From JBCDJG01 sp038748065 (GTDB lineage: Bacteria > Pseudomonadota > Gammaproteobacteria > Pseudomonadales > Halieaceae), in the NCBI GenBank assembly GCA_038748065.1, contig JBCDJG010000002.1:98864-162863 (forward strand): a stretch of 64,000 nucleotides of DNA. Reading direction: 5' to 3'. Numbering within the stretch: position 1 is the first letter of the stretch; every line of letters starts with the position of its first letter. Shown piece after piece: positions 42,796 to 51,554 of this stretch. The position numbers and the translations under genes were made by a program. The notes below the pieces were generated by a model. That model made no database searches, was not told where the DNA came from, and saw only the letters and a program-made list of their open reading frames with translations.

Positions 42796-43266
42796 TCAAT
42801 CTTCTTTTTTCTCTGCGCTTTCGATCGCTTCCTTGGCCGCTAACCAGCGCATGACCATATTGCCCATCCGCTTACGGTCATACACGTCCTCCTCGTACTT
42901 GAATTGGCCGTTGCCACCGTAATGCAGAATGGTGATATTCGGCTCCTCGTAAATCTCGCCGTCACCCAGGTCATCCATGCGGTTCAGCACTTCGCAGATG
43001 ATCCAGCCCTTTTCCGCGTCGACGGTATACCACTTGATGGGAAAAGCAGTCATGTGACAAACCGGGTAGGGTTTCATGGTCTTCTCGATCCAGGCGTGGA
43101 TGGTATCCCGGCCCCAAAATTTCCCGTACTGGTGTTCAAAGTAAGTGGCATCACGGGTGAAGCAGTTCGCCCAGTCTTTCCAATCACCGGTTTGGGCACC
43201 CTTGAGGGCAGCGGCCTGGAATTTATCAAAGGCCGCTTCCAGTTCTTTGCGTTTCCATCTCGCCAT
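42796..43266 (-). CDS. NTF2-like/SnoaL-type protein
   Basis: A 156-residue cytoplasmic protein of the NTF2-like fold. Blocks are KFQAAALKGAQTGDWKDWANCFTRDATYFEHQYGKFWGRDTIHAWI and the later WYTVDAEKGWIICEVLNRMDD..YEEPNITILHYGGNGQF, typical of SnoaL-like proteins. A ribosome site precedes ATG 43266 (AAGGAG). It is divergent from the EthD-like gene to the right, across a 133-base gap that must hold both promoters. Substrate unknown; it shares no close similarity with the other NTF2-like protein at 36,374 beyond fold-level features. Confidence 0.8.
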   Translation of the reverse strand: MARWKRKELEAAFDKFQAAALKGAQTGDWKDWANCFTRDATYFEHQYGKFWGRDTIHAWIEKTMKPYPVCHMTAFPIKWYTVDAEKGWIICEVLNRMDDLGDGEIYEEPNITILHYGGNGQFKYEEDVYDRKRMGNMVMRWLAAKEAIESAEKKED

Positions 43267-43399
43267 GCTGTTCTCCTTGTCGAGGCGCGGACATTAGCAG
43301 TCTAGCGACTTGGGCAATTGGCCGCAGTCCACTGATTTGAACCCGCGTACAGCGAGCTCAAGCGCTTTCCGTTAGCATAGTGCACCCGGAGGAGAACTT

Positions 43400-44110
43400 A
43401 TGGAAAAAGTCATCTACCCCATCTGGCGACCGGAGGGCACTTCCTCGGATCGCTTTCGCGAGCAGTTGTTGGGCCCTTTCTCCGAAGCGGCCTTGGCCAG
43501 GGATGACGTACACGCATTGACCATTTGCGTTGTAGATGACGCGGTAGCGCCCGCATCGGTATACCGCATGGAGAATATCTTCGAGCGCGGTTACGACGGC
43601 GTAATCATGCTGTGGGTGGCTCGCGCCAGTGCGCTGGAGGGTGAGCACCTTGGGCTTGCTGACTACTGCGAGCGATATTGCGGCTACCTGGTCAGCGAGG
43701 CCAATCCGCTACCTGAATACCGGGAGTTTGTTAGTGTTGGCCAGCGCACCGCGGGGATGAACCAGGTGGTTTGCTTGCAGCGCCCGGCGTCGTTGGAGAT
43801 GGAGGAGTGGCGTAGTATCTGGCAAGACCTGCATACGCCTGTCGCAATAGACACCCAGTCAACCTTCGGTTATCGGCAGAATCTCGTGGTTCGAGCACTG
43901 CAGCCTGATGCGCCGCCACTGGCCGCCATCATCGAAGAGAACTTCCCCGAGGCGGCAATACACAGTCGTTTGGCGTTTTATGATGCGGGCGAAGATGAAG
44001 CACTCTACCAGGCGAGGGAAAAGGCGATGGTCGACAGCTGCGTGCGTTTTATTGATTTTGAGCGTATCGATTGTATCCCCACCAGTGAGTATCCCCTCAA
44101 AGTCCTGTGA
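43400..44110 (+). CDS. EthD-domain-like protein
   Basis: A 236-residue protein that appears to carry two dimeric alpha/beta-barrel halves of the EthD kind: KVIYPIWRPEGTSSDRFREQLLGPFSEAALA near residue 3 and EEWRSIWQDLHTPVAIDTQSTFGYRQNLVV near residue 134. Assignment is by fold pattern; the family has no fixed role, although EthD members sit with catabolic oxygenases. It has a GGAGGAG ribosome site. It is followed after 10 bases by a DUF1330 gene, and the two probably share a transcript. Confidence 0.6.
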   Translation: MEKVIYPIWRPEGTSSDRFREQLLGPFSEAALARDDVHALTICVVDDAVAPASVYRMENIFERGYDGVIMLWVARASALEGEHLGLADYCERYCGYLVSEANPLPEYREFVSVGQRTAGMNQVVCLQRPASLEMEEWRSIWQDLHTPVAIDTQSTFGYRQNLVVRALQPDAPPLAAIIEENFPEAAIHSRLAFYDAGEDEALYQAREKAMVDSCVRFIDFERIDCIPTSEYPLKVL

Positions 44111-44120
44111 GATTAGAGCT

Positions 44121-44528
44121 ATGAGCATCAGCTACATTGAACCGGAAAGCGGTGCGATCGAGCGCTTTGTCAGCGAGTACCCTGCAGGCGCGCCCGTTGT
44201 CATGCTGAATCTGCTGCGCTTCCGCGAGCAGGCCGATTATGGGGAGCGCAGCGAGGCAGCCTGCAGCGGTTTGGAGGCCTTTGGTCGCTATGGTGAAGCG
44301 GTTGCACCTCTACTGGCTGAGCGCGGAGCCGAACTTGTATGGCAGGGCAGCCAGGCCGCGATGCTGATCGGGCCCGATGACAAGGACTGGCACCTGGTCG
44401 CGTTGATGCGCTATCCCAGTGCGGCGTCTTTCGTTGACATGATCAGCTCCGAGGATTACCAGGCGATCGTGCATCACAGGCAGGCAGCGCTGCTCGACTC
44501 GCGCTTGATAGCCCTACAAGGCCTTTGA
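44121..44528 (+). CDS. DUF1330-like protein
   Basis: A 135-residue protein with the pattern APVVMLNLLRFREQADY (residues about 24-40) and HLVALMRYPSAASFVDMISSEDYQAIVHHRQAAL, the DUF1330/ABM-like alpha/beta fold. It is longer at the N-terminus than the DUF1330 protein at 18,860. It follows the EthD-like gene at 10 bases and is likely co-transcribed. No signal peptide. It converges on the CadD-like gene with no gap between stops. Confidence 0.72.
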   Translation: MSISYIEPESGAIERFVSEYPAGAPVVMLNLLRFREQADYGERSEAACSGLEAFGRYGEAVAPLLAERGAELVWQGSQAAMLIGPDDKDWHLVALMRYPSAASFVDMISSEDYQAIVHHRQAALLDSRLIALQGL

Positions 44529-45143
44529 TCAGAGCAGCGTATCCGTTGGGGTGTCAGAGAGAATGTACACGCCAAGCATGATCATAAGCCACGGCACGAA
44601 TGCCGCACCGCGCCGCTCAATGACACGGGCCAGCGCTGCTTTGGAGGCCACCCCATAAGCCAGCGCCGCCCAGGCGATGGCAGCGGCGAGGTAGATGATT
44701 GCGAGTAGACCCCGTCCGGCTGGAGCTGTTTCCGCCATCATTGGGAGTAGCAGCGCAAGGCTGTCGCCGCTATTACCCAGCATTAGCGCCGCCGAGCCGA
44801 TCAAAGCTGACCGCGCGGGCAGTACGGGGGTCAGCGCTTCCGCTGCGGTTGTACCGCGCTGTCGTTGTACAAGTGCCCACAGGCCCAGGCTCAGCGGGAT
44901 CACGCCGAGGTAACCAATCAGCCCTGCATCCACCGCCCGATTGATGGCAATGCCCAGGCTAGACAGCAGGAGTACGCACAGGACGCTCAGCAGGTAACCC
45001 GCCAGAATGGCGCCGCGCGCGCGGCGGTGTCCGGCCTGCAACACGACCAGTACAAGGAGATTGTCGAGATTGGTGGCCAGGAAGCTGCTGATGCCGAGCA
45101 GCCCCAGCGTGGCGGCATAGCCGGCGCCTGTGTCCAGTAGCAG
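44529..45143 (-). CDS. CadD-like cadmium resistance/permease family membrane protein
   Basis: A polytopic membrane protein of about 204 residues. The N-terminus TLGLLGISSFLATNLDNLLVLVVL matches the CadD signature (ATNIDDL...), and the central VALxxIGNSGDNI block appears as ALMLGNSGDSLALLLPM; IMLGVYILSD closes the chain. No ATG, GTG or TTG exists between the DUF4136 stop (45159-45161) and the conserved first helix. CTG 45143 or CTG 45137 lies just after a GGGAG motif at 45148-45152, so CTG is the likely start. GTG 45044 would cut off the conserved first helix. Metal specificity is unknown. Confidence 0.75.
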   Translation of the reverse strand: MLLDTGAGYAATLGLLGISSFLATNLDNLLVLVVLQAGHRRARGAILAGYLLSVLCVLLLSSLGIAINRAVDAGLIGYLGVIPLSLGLWALVQRQRGTTAAEALTPVLPARSALIGSAALMLGNSGDSLALLLPMMAETAPAGRGLLAIIYLAAAIAWAALAYGVASKAALARVIERRGAAFVPWLMIMLGVYILSDTPTDTLL

Positions 45144-45158
45144 GTCGCTCCCGCCGAA

Positions 45159-45773
45159 TCAGGGCGCCGTGGACAAGGGTGGGAAGGATTCGAACATGAC
45201 GACGGCAGCCTCATTGTAGTTAGCCTGCTCCTCGTTGCCGCCCTTCAGCTTTGACTGCGTTACGCCGCGCCACACGGACTGGCGCAGCTCCGGCGCAATC
45301 ATGTCAACGATGAAGGTTCCCTGTGTGTAGTTTTGTACCGAGACTTCAGTGCGATAGGGGGTGCAGGACCAGCAGTTGTAGCGGCTGTAGCGGTTGTAGC
45401 CATAGTAGCCGCCATAACCTGCATGGTAATCGGGCACCTGGTAGGTGCGCACGTCGGTTTTGTCCTGGGTCATAAGGTGCCAGCTGATCAGCATATCGGC
45501 CTGGCTTGCGTCATCAACAAACTGCATGCCCTTGAGTTCCAGAGCGTAGCGAACGGCCTCGTCCACGCGATTTCGCTGGATGTCCGAGAGCTGTAGGGGG
45601 TTATCGCCGCTGACCTGACCCGAGTTTTTGAAAAATGCGACCTTGTTGACCGACATAAAGTCGTAGTCGGCTTTGTAATCAACGTCCGGTTTTGGTGGGC
45701 CACTGCTGCAGGCAGCCAGCAGGGACGCGATGACAAGTGAGAAAAAAGGCTTCAGCAGTGTGGTTGCGGGCAT
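45159..45773 (-). CDS. DUF4136 lipoprotein
   Basis: A 204-residue exported lipoprotein (lipobox LLAAC, about Cys22) that carries the DUF4136 pattern: DVDYKADYDFMSVNKVAFF, RNRVDEAVRYALELKGMQFV, ADMLISWHLM, and TFIVDMIAPELRQSVWRGV. A tyrosine-rich stretch YHAGYGGYYGYNRYSRYNCWSC lies mid-chain. It is normally attached to the outer membrane. ATG 45773 begins a good signal peptide; ATG 45866 is in frame but too far upstream. The downstream CadD-like gene follows 15 bases after the stop, so the two are likely co-expressed. Confidence 0.85.
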   Translation of the reverse strand: MPATTLLKPFFSLVIASLLAACSSGPPKPDVDYKADYDFMSVNKVAFFKNSGQVSGDNPLQLSDIQRNRVDEAVRYALELKGMQFVDDASQADMLISWHLMTQDKTDVRTYQVPDYHAGYGGYYGYNRYSRYNCWSCTPYRTEVSVQNYTQGTFIVDMIAPELRQSVWRGVTQSKLKGGNEEQANYNEAAVVMFESFPPLSTAP

Positions 45774-45846
45774 CTTATCGGGTTCCTTCGATTCAAGGTG
45801 CAGTGTAGCTAATATCCTGCGCGGTAGCAGCCTGCTGCTGCAGCAC

Positions 45847-46440
45847 TCATCGCGGGTTAAGGCCACGCTTCTTGCGTTCCTGGTTCATACGGTCCGCGTC
45901 CGAGCTTAAGCGCTCGCCTAGCTCGTCCTCGCGAATGTTGCCGGCCATATGACGCTCGGCCATGCCGGCGTTATACATGATCCGTTTCACCGGGGTAACG
46001 GCAAGCACCGTGCGCAGGGGCGAGTCGAGAAAGTTGTAGAAGTAGTCCTGGGCACCCTGGTCCGCGGGATTGATCTTTTTGCTCAGTGCCGCATAAAACC
46101 ACTGCTTCGTTGCGTCGTCGTCGAAGAATTCTCCATGCCCCTTGAAGGTAATACCGCCGGTGGGCAGTGTGGCATCACTCCCCTCGGGATAGCCCATGGC
46201 GCTGACGCTGACCGACACACGCTTATCGCGCCGGATGGCAGCCGCGCGGTGACGATGCGAGGCGAAGGTGATCCAGATCTTGCCTTCATGCCAGACAAAA
46301 GCATGTATGACTCCGACCGGCCAGCCGTCTTTCGTTGACCACATCAGCACGCACTCCATGGCGTTGCTCATCAACTGCTCGATTTCTGCATCTGTGAAGG
46401 GGTAGATCGATACGATTTCATGGTCGCTGGTCTGTGCCAT
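45847..46440 (-). CDS. Pyridoxamine 5'-phosphate oxidase-like flavin-binding protein
   Basis: A 197-residue cytoplasmic protein of the split-barrel PNPOx-like family. Blocks are DAEIEQLMSNAMECVLMWSTKDGWPVGVIHAFVWHEGKIWITF, HRHRAAAIRRDKRVSVSVSAMGYPEG, and GITFKGHGEFFDDDATKQWFYAAL. It likely binds FMN or F420-like flavin and has no catalytic detail I can assign. The next gene, DUF4136, lies on the same strand 74 bases downstream. Confidence 0.8.
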   Translation of the reverse strand: MAQTSDHEIVSIYPFTDAEIEQLMSNAMECVLMWSTKDGWPVGVIHAFVWHEGKIWITFASHRHRAAAIRRDKRVSVSVSAMGYPEGSDATLPTGGITFKGHGEFFDDDATKQWFYAALSKKINPADQGAQDYFYNFLDSPLRTVLAVTPVKRIMYNAGMAERHMAGNIREDELGERLSSDADRMNQERKKRGLNPR

Positions 46441-46510
46441 ATTCTTATTCCTCTTTGGGCAGAAGCGATAGGCATTTTGTATCAGCGGCAGCGCTGATGC
46501 CAGCGCCTGG

Positions 46511-46936
46511 TTATTCGGGATCTACGCGGCCGCGCAGGTTTTTTACGCGACCTCGCTGTTGCTTGCGATCGAGGCGCTTTTTTTGCGATGAGCGGGTCGG
46601 TTTCGTTGCGACCCGGCGCTTGCGTGGTGTGCTGGCTGCCTTAACCAACTCCGTTAGCCGATTGATCGCGGCTTCCCGGTTGCGCTCCTGGCTGCGGTGT
46701 TCCTGACTCTTGATGATGAGTACGCCGTCAGCGCTGATCCGGCGATCGCGCTGTTTGAGCAGACGTGCCTTGCAGTCGGGTGGTAGTGAGGAGCTCGGGA
46801 TGTCGAGCCGCAGTTGGACCGCCGAAGACACCTTGTTGACGTTCTGGCCGCCCGGGCCCTGGGCACGCATCGCTGAAAACACCAGCTCTCTAGCCGGTAT
46901 AGTAATGCTCTCTGTCAGGGTTATTTCAGTGGACAT
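46511..46936 (-). CDS. arfB: Peptidyl-tRNA hydrolase ArfB (ribosome rescue factor)
   Basis: Releases peptides from stalled ribosomes. The 141-residue protein has the GGQ catalytic motif in AQGPGGQNVNKVSSAVQLRLDI (about residues 25-46) and a lysine/arginine-rich tail (KAASTPRKRRVATKPTRSSQKKRLDRKQQRGRV, about 98-133) that enters the mRNA channel. Length and order match ArfB/YaeJ. The ATG lies after TGTCC..., with no unusual feature. It stands alone, with the PNPOx-like gene 71 bases downstream. Confidence 0.93.
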   Translation of the reverse strand: MSTEITLTESITIPARELVFSAMRAQGPGGQNVNKVSSAVQLRLDIPSSSLPPDCKARLLKQRDRRISADGVLIIKSQEHRSQERNREAAINRLTELVKAASTPRKRRVATKPTRSSQKKRLDRKQQRGRVKNLRGRVDPE

Positions 46937-47011
46937 GTCGGGCGTTCAAATAGCGGGCTGCGGGTCGCAGCATAGCAAAGCTGCCTCGGCCCGAGTATGC
47001 GCAATAGCGCA

Positions 47012-47046
47012 CAAAAAAGGCGGCTGGGTTGTAGCCCAGCCGCCTT
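47012..47046 (-). terminator. Rho-independent terminator of katG
   Basis: The inverted repeat AAGGCGGCTGGG-TTGTA-GCCCAGCCGCCTT at 47017-47046 forms a strong stem on the minus strand, followed on that strand by a T run (complement of the A run at 47013-47018). It lies directly after the katG stop codon and faces away from arfB. Confidence 0.88.
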
Positions 47047-47063
47047 GTAGTTGCAGCTAGCGT

Positions 47064-49355
47064 TTAGATATCATGGCGCAGGTCGAAGCGGTCCAGCTGC
47101 ATAACCTTGGTCCAGGCTGCTACAAAGTCATTGACGAATCGCTCCTGTGCATCGTCGTAAGCGTAGACTTCCGCTACAGTCCGAAGCTCAGCATTGGAGC
47201 CGAAGATGAGGTCAACGGGCGTTGCGGTGTACTTCACTTCACCGGTCGCGCGATCCACGCCCTCATACAGCCCCGCCGTCTCCGACTTCTGCCAGGTTGT
47301 AGACATGCTCAGCAGTTCCACGAAGAAGTCGTTATTCAGCGTTTCAAGCTGATCAGTGAACACGCCATGCGTGACGCCTGCGCTATTGCCACCCAGTGAG
47401 CGCATACCGCCGACAAGCACTGCCATTTCAGGCACCGTCAGGCGCAGCTGGTCCGCGCGATCCACCAGCATATCCGTGGGTGAGCGGTAGCTGCGTGACT
47501 CGTCGAAGTAGTTGCGGAAGGCGTCGGCGGTTGGCTCCAGCAAGCTGAAGGACGCAACATCCGTCTGCTCCTGAGTAGCGTCACCGCGGCCCGGTACGAA
47601 GGGTACGTCGACCTCAACACCGGCGTCGCTCGCCGCTTTCTCGACCGCTGCTGCACCGCCCAGGACAATCAAGTCGGCCAGGGAAATCTTCGGCTGTCGA
47701 CTGCTCGAGTCGTTGAACTGCGCCTGAATTTCGGTGAGCGTGCCCAGCACTTTTGCGAGCTCCTGGGGGTTGTTGACCGGCCAGTCTTTCTGCGGCATCA
47801 GGGCGACGCGGCCGCCGTTGGCGCCGCCGCGCATGTCACCGGCGCGGAAGCTGCCTGCAGAGGCCCAGGCGGTTCGCACCAGCTCACCCACGCTGAGGTC
47901 GCTGTCCAGAATTTCCGCCTTCAGCTTGCGGATGTCGCGGTCGCTGACCATCTTGTATTCCACGGCGGGAATCGGGTCCTGCCAGATCAGGTCGACCGCC
48001 GGTGCAGTGTCACCGATATAGCGAGCCTTGGGGCCCATGTCGCGGTGGGTCAGCTTGTACCAGGCCTTGGCGAAGGCCAGGCGATAGGCTTCCGGATCGT
48101 CGCGGAAACGCTCGATGATAGCTCGGTAAGCGGGGTCGGCTTTCAAGGCCAGGTCCGCCGTGGTCATCACGATGGGATTCATCTTGCCTTCCACGTGCGC
48201 ATCGGGAACAGCTTTCTGCATCGCTTCGCTCACTGGAATCCACTGCACCGCGCCCGCCGGGCTGCGAGTCTGCTGCCACTCGTTATCCAGCAGGTTGGAC
48301 AGGTAAAGCGTCGTCCACTGAGTCGGCGCCTGGGTCCATGCGCCCTCCAGGCCGCTGGTGGTGGTGTCCTCTGAGTGGCCTTTGCCACACTTGTTGATCC
48401 AGCCAAGGCCCTGGTTTTCCGTAGCCGATGCCGCGGGTTCAGCGCCAACACACTCGGCTGGCTTACGTGCGCCGTGCATCTTGCCGAAGGTGTGGCCACC
48501 GGCGATCAGGGCCACGGTTTCCTCGTCGTTCATCGCCATGCGTCCGAAAGACAGGCGGATGTTCTTGGCGGAGCCGACCGGGTCGGGTACGCCGCGGGGG
48601 CCTTCCGGGTTGACGTAAATCAGGCCCATGTGGGTTGCACCGAGGGGTCGTTGCAGGACGCCGTCCTTGTCTTCGCGATCGCTGGCCAGCATTTCAACTT
48701 CCGGGCCCCAGTAGACGAGATCGGGTTCCCACTCGTCGGTGCGGCCGAAGGCGAAGCCATAGGTCTGAAAACCCATGCTTTCCATACCGACCGTGCCAGC
48801 CAGCACCATCAGATCGCCCCATGACAGCGCGGCACCGTACTTCTGCTTGACCGGCCATAGCAGGCGCTTGGCCTTGTCGAGGTTGCCATTGTCGGGCCAG
48901 CTGTTCAGCGGGTCGAAACGCATCTGACCGCCGTCACCGCCACCGCGTCCGTCCAGGGTGCGGTATGTGCCAGCGCTGTGCCATGACAGGCGGATGAAGA
49001 GGGGGCCGTAGTTGCCCCAGTCGGCTGGCCACCAGTCTTGTGAATCGGTCAATACGGCTTCAACGTCCGCCTTTATCTGATCGAGGTCCAACTCACTGAC
49101 TGCCATGGCGTAATTAAAGTCAGCACCCAGCGGATTGGAGCGTGAGTCGTGGTCGCGCAGTGGCGCGAGGTCCAGCTGATCGGGCCACCAGAACTGATTG
49201 CTCTTGGCCTCAAAGGGCGAAACGGTGCCCATGCCCATTGCGCCTGCGGGCTTACTGATCTCTGTTGCGACTTCGCCGAGAGCGCCCTGAGAGGCCCCGC
49301 CCAGTGCTAATACACTGGCGACGGCGGTTGATAATACTGCTTTGCGTGTTTTCAT
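47064..49355 (-). CDS. katG: Exported catalase-peroxidase KatG
   Basis: Heme enzyme of 763 residues that removes hydrogen peroxide and also has peroxidase activity. Distal residues are Arg122, Trp125 and His126 (LFIRLSWHSAGTYR); the proximal His is 288 in GGHTFGKMHGA. The Met-Tyr-Trp cross-link residues are Met273, Tyr247 and Trp125. A signal peptide (MKTRKAVLSTAVASVLALGGASQGALG) precedes the domain, so the enzyme should be periplasmic, as in KatP-type enzymes; most KatG are cytoplasmic. ATG 49355 sits after GGGAG; the in-frame ATG at 49400 adds 15 residues. Confidence 0.94.
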   Translation of the reverse strand: MKTRKAVLSTAVASVLALGGASQGALGEVATEISKPAGAMGMGTVSPFEAKSNQFWWPDQLDLAPLRDHDSRSNPLGADFNYAMAVSELDLDQIKADVEAVLTDSQDWWPADWGNYGPLFIRLSWHSAGTYRTLDGRGGGDGGQMRFDPLNSWPDNGNLDKAKRLLWPVKQKYGAALSWGDLMVLAGTVGMESMGFQTYGFAFGRTDEWEPDLVYWGPEVEMLASDREDKDGVLQRPLGATHMGLIYVNPEGPRGVPDPVGSAKNIRLSFGRMAMNDEETVALIAGGHTFGKMHGARKPAECVGAEPAASATENQGLGWINKCGKGHSEDTTTSGLEGAWTQAPTQWTTLYLSNLLDNEWQQTRSPAGAVQWIPVSEAMQKAVPDAHVEGKMNPIVMTTADLALKADPAYRAIIERFRDDPEAYRLAFAKAWYKLTHRDMGPKARYIGDTAPAVDLIWQDPIPAVEYKMVSDRDIRKLKAEILDSDLSVGELVRTAWASAGSFRAGDMRGGANGGRVALMPQKDWPVNNPQELAKVLGTLTEIQAQFNDSSSRQPKISLADLIVLGGAAAVEKAASDAGVEVDVPFVPGRGDATQEQTDVASFSLLEPTADAFRNYFDESRSYRSPTDMLVDRADQLRLTVPEMAVLVGGMRSLGGNSAGVTHGVFTDQLETLNNDFFVELLSMSTTWQKSETAGLYEGVDRATGEVKYTATPVDLIFGSNAELRTVAEVYAYDDAQERFVNDFVAAWTKVMQLDRFDLRHDI

Positions 49356-49476
49356 AGGTTTCTCCCTATCGTCGGCGCGATGACCGCACCTGTTATTCAT
49401 CCAGCCTTGAGCATAGGGCTTTGACGCAACCCTGCGCGAATCCCTATTAAGATCAGAATAGTAATTGCATATGGCT

Positions 49477-49498
49477 ATTGAAAATGGTTTGTTTCAAT
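49477..49498. promoter_or_regulatory. Possible operator between katG and the short-chain dehydrogenase gene
   Basis: ATTGAAA-N8-TTTCAAT is a perfect 7+7 inverted repeat in the 285-base divergent region upstream of katG and of the SDR at 49,641. It could bind a dimeric regulator of either gene. A true OxyR site (four ATAG/CTAT units at 10-11 base spacing) is not present in the correct spacing. The remaining intergenic sequence holds AT-rich promoter-like stretches but nothing I can name. Confidence 0.4.
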
Positions 49499-49640
49499 GG
49501 CCTTGATAGGAGCAGCCTAAGGGTCTGAACCGCCGACTGGTAAATGTGGGGGCCGCTCGCTCCCCCCTCCCTCAATCATTATTCGAATTGCTAGGGTGTT
49601 AGAAGTGTAGCGTGTCATAGCCTGAATGGGAGATCAGAAG

Positions 49641-50492
49641 ATGGATAGCTGGCAGGGGCAGGTCGCCGTGGTTACGGGCGCGGCGAGCGGCATTGGCAGG
49701 GGCCTCGCCAGGCATTGCCTGGGACTGGGTATGACGGTGATTGCTACGGATGTCGACGGGGCGGGCCTTGATGATCTCAGCCGAAGCTGTGATGGCGCTG
49801 CGCGCCTTGCGACGCATATCGTTGACGTTTCCGATGAAGCCGCCGTAGAAGCCTTGGCTCAGCGTGTTTTTGACCAACACGGACGTGTCAATCTGCTGTT
49901 CAACAACGCCGGTGTGCTGGTTGATGGCAAGAGCTGGGAGCGCAGCAGCCGCGACTGGCGCTGGCTGTTGGATGTTAATGTGATGGGCGTTGTCCACGGT
50001 ATTCGCGCATTTGTGCCCCGTATGCTCAAGCAGGGTGAAGCGGCCCGTGTTGTTAATACGTCTTCTATCGGCGGCCTGCTCGGCGGCGGCGCCTACATGG
50101 CGCTGTACCAGGGGACCAAGCACATGGTTACGGCCATCTCGGAGTCGCTGTTCCAGGAGCTGGCGCTTGAGCCCGAGCCCGTTTCGGTTTCGGTGCTATG
50201 CCCGGCGGAAGTTGCGACCGGCATTTGGGAGTCGGACCGACTGCGGCCGGAGGCGGAGCGCAACGTACTTGGCAGCGAGGCCGAACAGCAGACCCACGAT
50301 ATGATCGCCCAGGGTGTTGCGGCAGGCCTCAACTGCGATGAGTTTTCCCAGCGCGTTTTCGAGGGCATCGACGCGGGTAAGTTCTGGCTGCTGCCCCAGC
50401 CTGACTTCAAACCCATGTTTGCCGCACGTACAGAAAGCATCATGGACGAGACGCAACCGCGCTCCATGATGGAATTGCTAGGTTTGAGGTAG
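49641..50492 (+). CDS. Short-chain dehydrogenase/reductase
   Basis: NAD(P)-dependent oxidoreductase of about 283 residues. The cofactor loop is VVTGAASGIGRGLA (residues 9-22), followed by FNNAG and the catalytic Ser in NTSSIGG and Tyr-Lys in YQGTK. ATG 49641 gives a typical start; ATG 49626 lies 15 bases earlier in frame. It precedes a second SDR gene at 33 bases, so both may form one transcript. Substrate is unknown. Confidence 0.88.
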   Translation: MDSWQGQVAVVTGAASGIGRGLARHCLGLGMTVIATDVDGAGLDDLSRSCDGAARLATHIVDVSDEAAVEALAQRVFDQHGRVNLLFNNAGVLVDGKSWERSSRDWRWLLDVNVMGVVHGIRAFVPRMLKQGEAARVVNTSSIGGLLGGGAYMALYQGTKHMVTAISESLFQELALEPEPVSVSVLCPAEVATGIWESDRLRPEAERNVLGSEAEQQTHDMIAQGVAAGLNCDEFSQRVFEGIDAGKFWLLPQPDFKPMFAARTESIMDETQPRSMMELLGLR

Positions 50493-50525
50493 TGGGCGGA
50501 ATTCGAGGCTGACGAGGACAAAAAA

Positions 50526-51410
50526 ATGGCTGAACTACTGGCGGGCAAGATAGCGCTGATAACTGGGGGGGCTGCCGGTATCGGCAAGGGTATTGCCGAG
50601 CAATTTGCCGAGCACGGCGCACAGGTCATCGTGATGGATCGAGATGCGGGGAGACTCGCGGCGATTAAAGCTGACTTTGCCAAGCGCGAGATACCACTGC
50701 AGGCCATTGCCGGCGATGTGCTGAACACTGACGATGTGATCGCCGCGATGCAGCAGGTCGAGCAGGTTCACGGGCGCCTGGACGTGCTGGTGAACAACGT
50801 CGGGGATTTTCTCGGTATCAGCAAGGCACTGGAAGACATGTCCGACGACGACATCGATAGCTTACTCGGTATTAACCTGCGGCAGGTGATGGTGGTAACC
50901 CGAGAGGCCATCCCACTGATGAAGCGCGCCGGGGCAGGTGGCAGCATTATTGCCGTGTCTTCGATTGAAGGGCATCGCGCGATGCCCAATATGACTCCCT
51001 ATGCAGCTGCCAAGGCAGGTCTTGCCGGTTTTGCCCGGACGCTGTCTCTGGAGCTCGGCCGCTACGGCATCCGCGTCAACGTTATCGCGCCAGAGACCAC
51101 CGAAAGTGAGCAGGTCAAGCCGGAGGCGTGGATGGCGCCCGAGGACTACGCCCAGCGTGCCCAGTGGTTTCCGCTGCAACGCTTCGGTACACCAAGTGAC
51201 ACTGCGGGCTGCGCCGTTTTTCTGGCCAGTGAGCTTTCAGCCTGGGTCACGGGTACCACCGTGCACTGCGATGGCGGTGCGCTTGCCGCCGCGGGTTGGT
51301 ATGCCACCGCCGATGGCGCCTGGACCAACACGCCGGTATTCGAGCGCAGCGGCTTCCCAACGCCGCCTGCTGCGGACGTGCTGAGACCGGGCAACGATGC
51401 CAGTGACTAG
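50526..51410 (+). CDS. Short-chain dehydrogenase/reductase
   Basis: A 294-residue oxidoreductase with the cofactor motif LITGGAAGIGKGIAEQF (12-28), the VNNVGDF segment, the catalytic VSSIEG and YAAAK motif, and the C-terminal ASELSAWVTGTTVHCDGG of the classical family. The unusual extended C-terminus, AAGWYATADGAWTNTPVFERSGFPTPPAADVLRP, is longer than common SDRs. GAGGA lies seven bases before the ATG. The dgcN gene 144 bases downstream is a separate unit. Substrate unknown. Confidence 0.88.
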   Translation: MAELLAGKIALITGGAAGIGKGIAEQFAEHGAQVIVMDRDAGRLAAIKADFAKREIPLQAIAGDVLNTDDVIAAMQQVEQVHGRLDVLVNNVGDFLGISKALEDMSDDDIDSLLGINLRQVMVVTREAIPLMKRAGAGGSIIAVSSIEGHRAMPNMTPYAAAKAGLAGFARTLSLELGRYGIRVNVIAPETTESEQVKPEAWMAPEDYAQRAQWFPLQRFGTPSDTAGCAVFLASELSAWVTGTTVHCDGGALAAAGWYATADGAWTNTPVFERSGFPTPPAADVLRPGNDASD

Positions 51411-51554
51411 GTGAGCACCGGCTAGTAGCGCACTGGCTCTGAGAGCCCTCACAAGTGGGTGCTGAAACGGCCCGGCGTCCGCTTTTTCGTTTTCGAAACA
51501 GTCTTGATGCGTTACTATAGCGCGCCTGTTGAGAAGGGTAGCTGAGACAACTCC

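Noticed and set aside
49440..49520. Possible OxyR site upstream of katG
   Set aside because: ATAG and CTAT fragments occur (AATAGTAATTGCATATGGCTAT), but their spacing of 13 and 10 bases does not match the 7-base gaps of OxyR sites.
49547..49572. GGGGG...CCCCC hairpin between katG and the SDR gene
   Set aside because: The stem is only five pairs and no T run follows on either strand, so it is not called a terminator.
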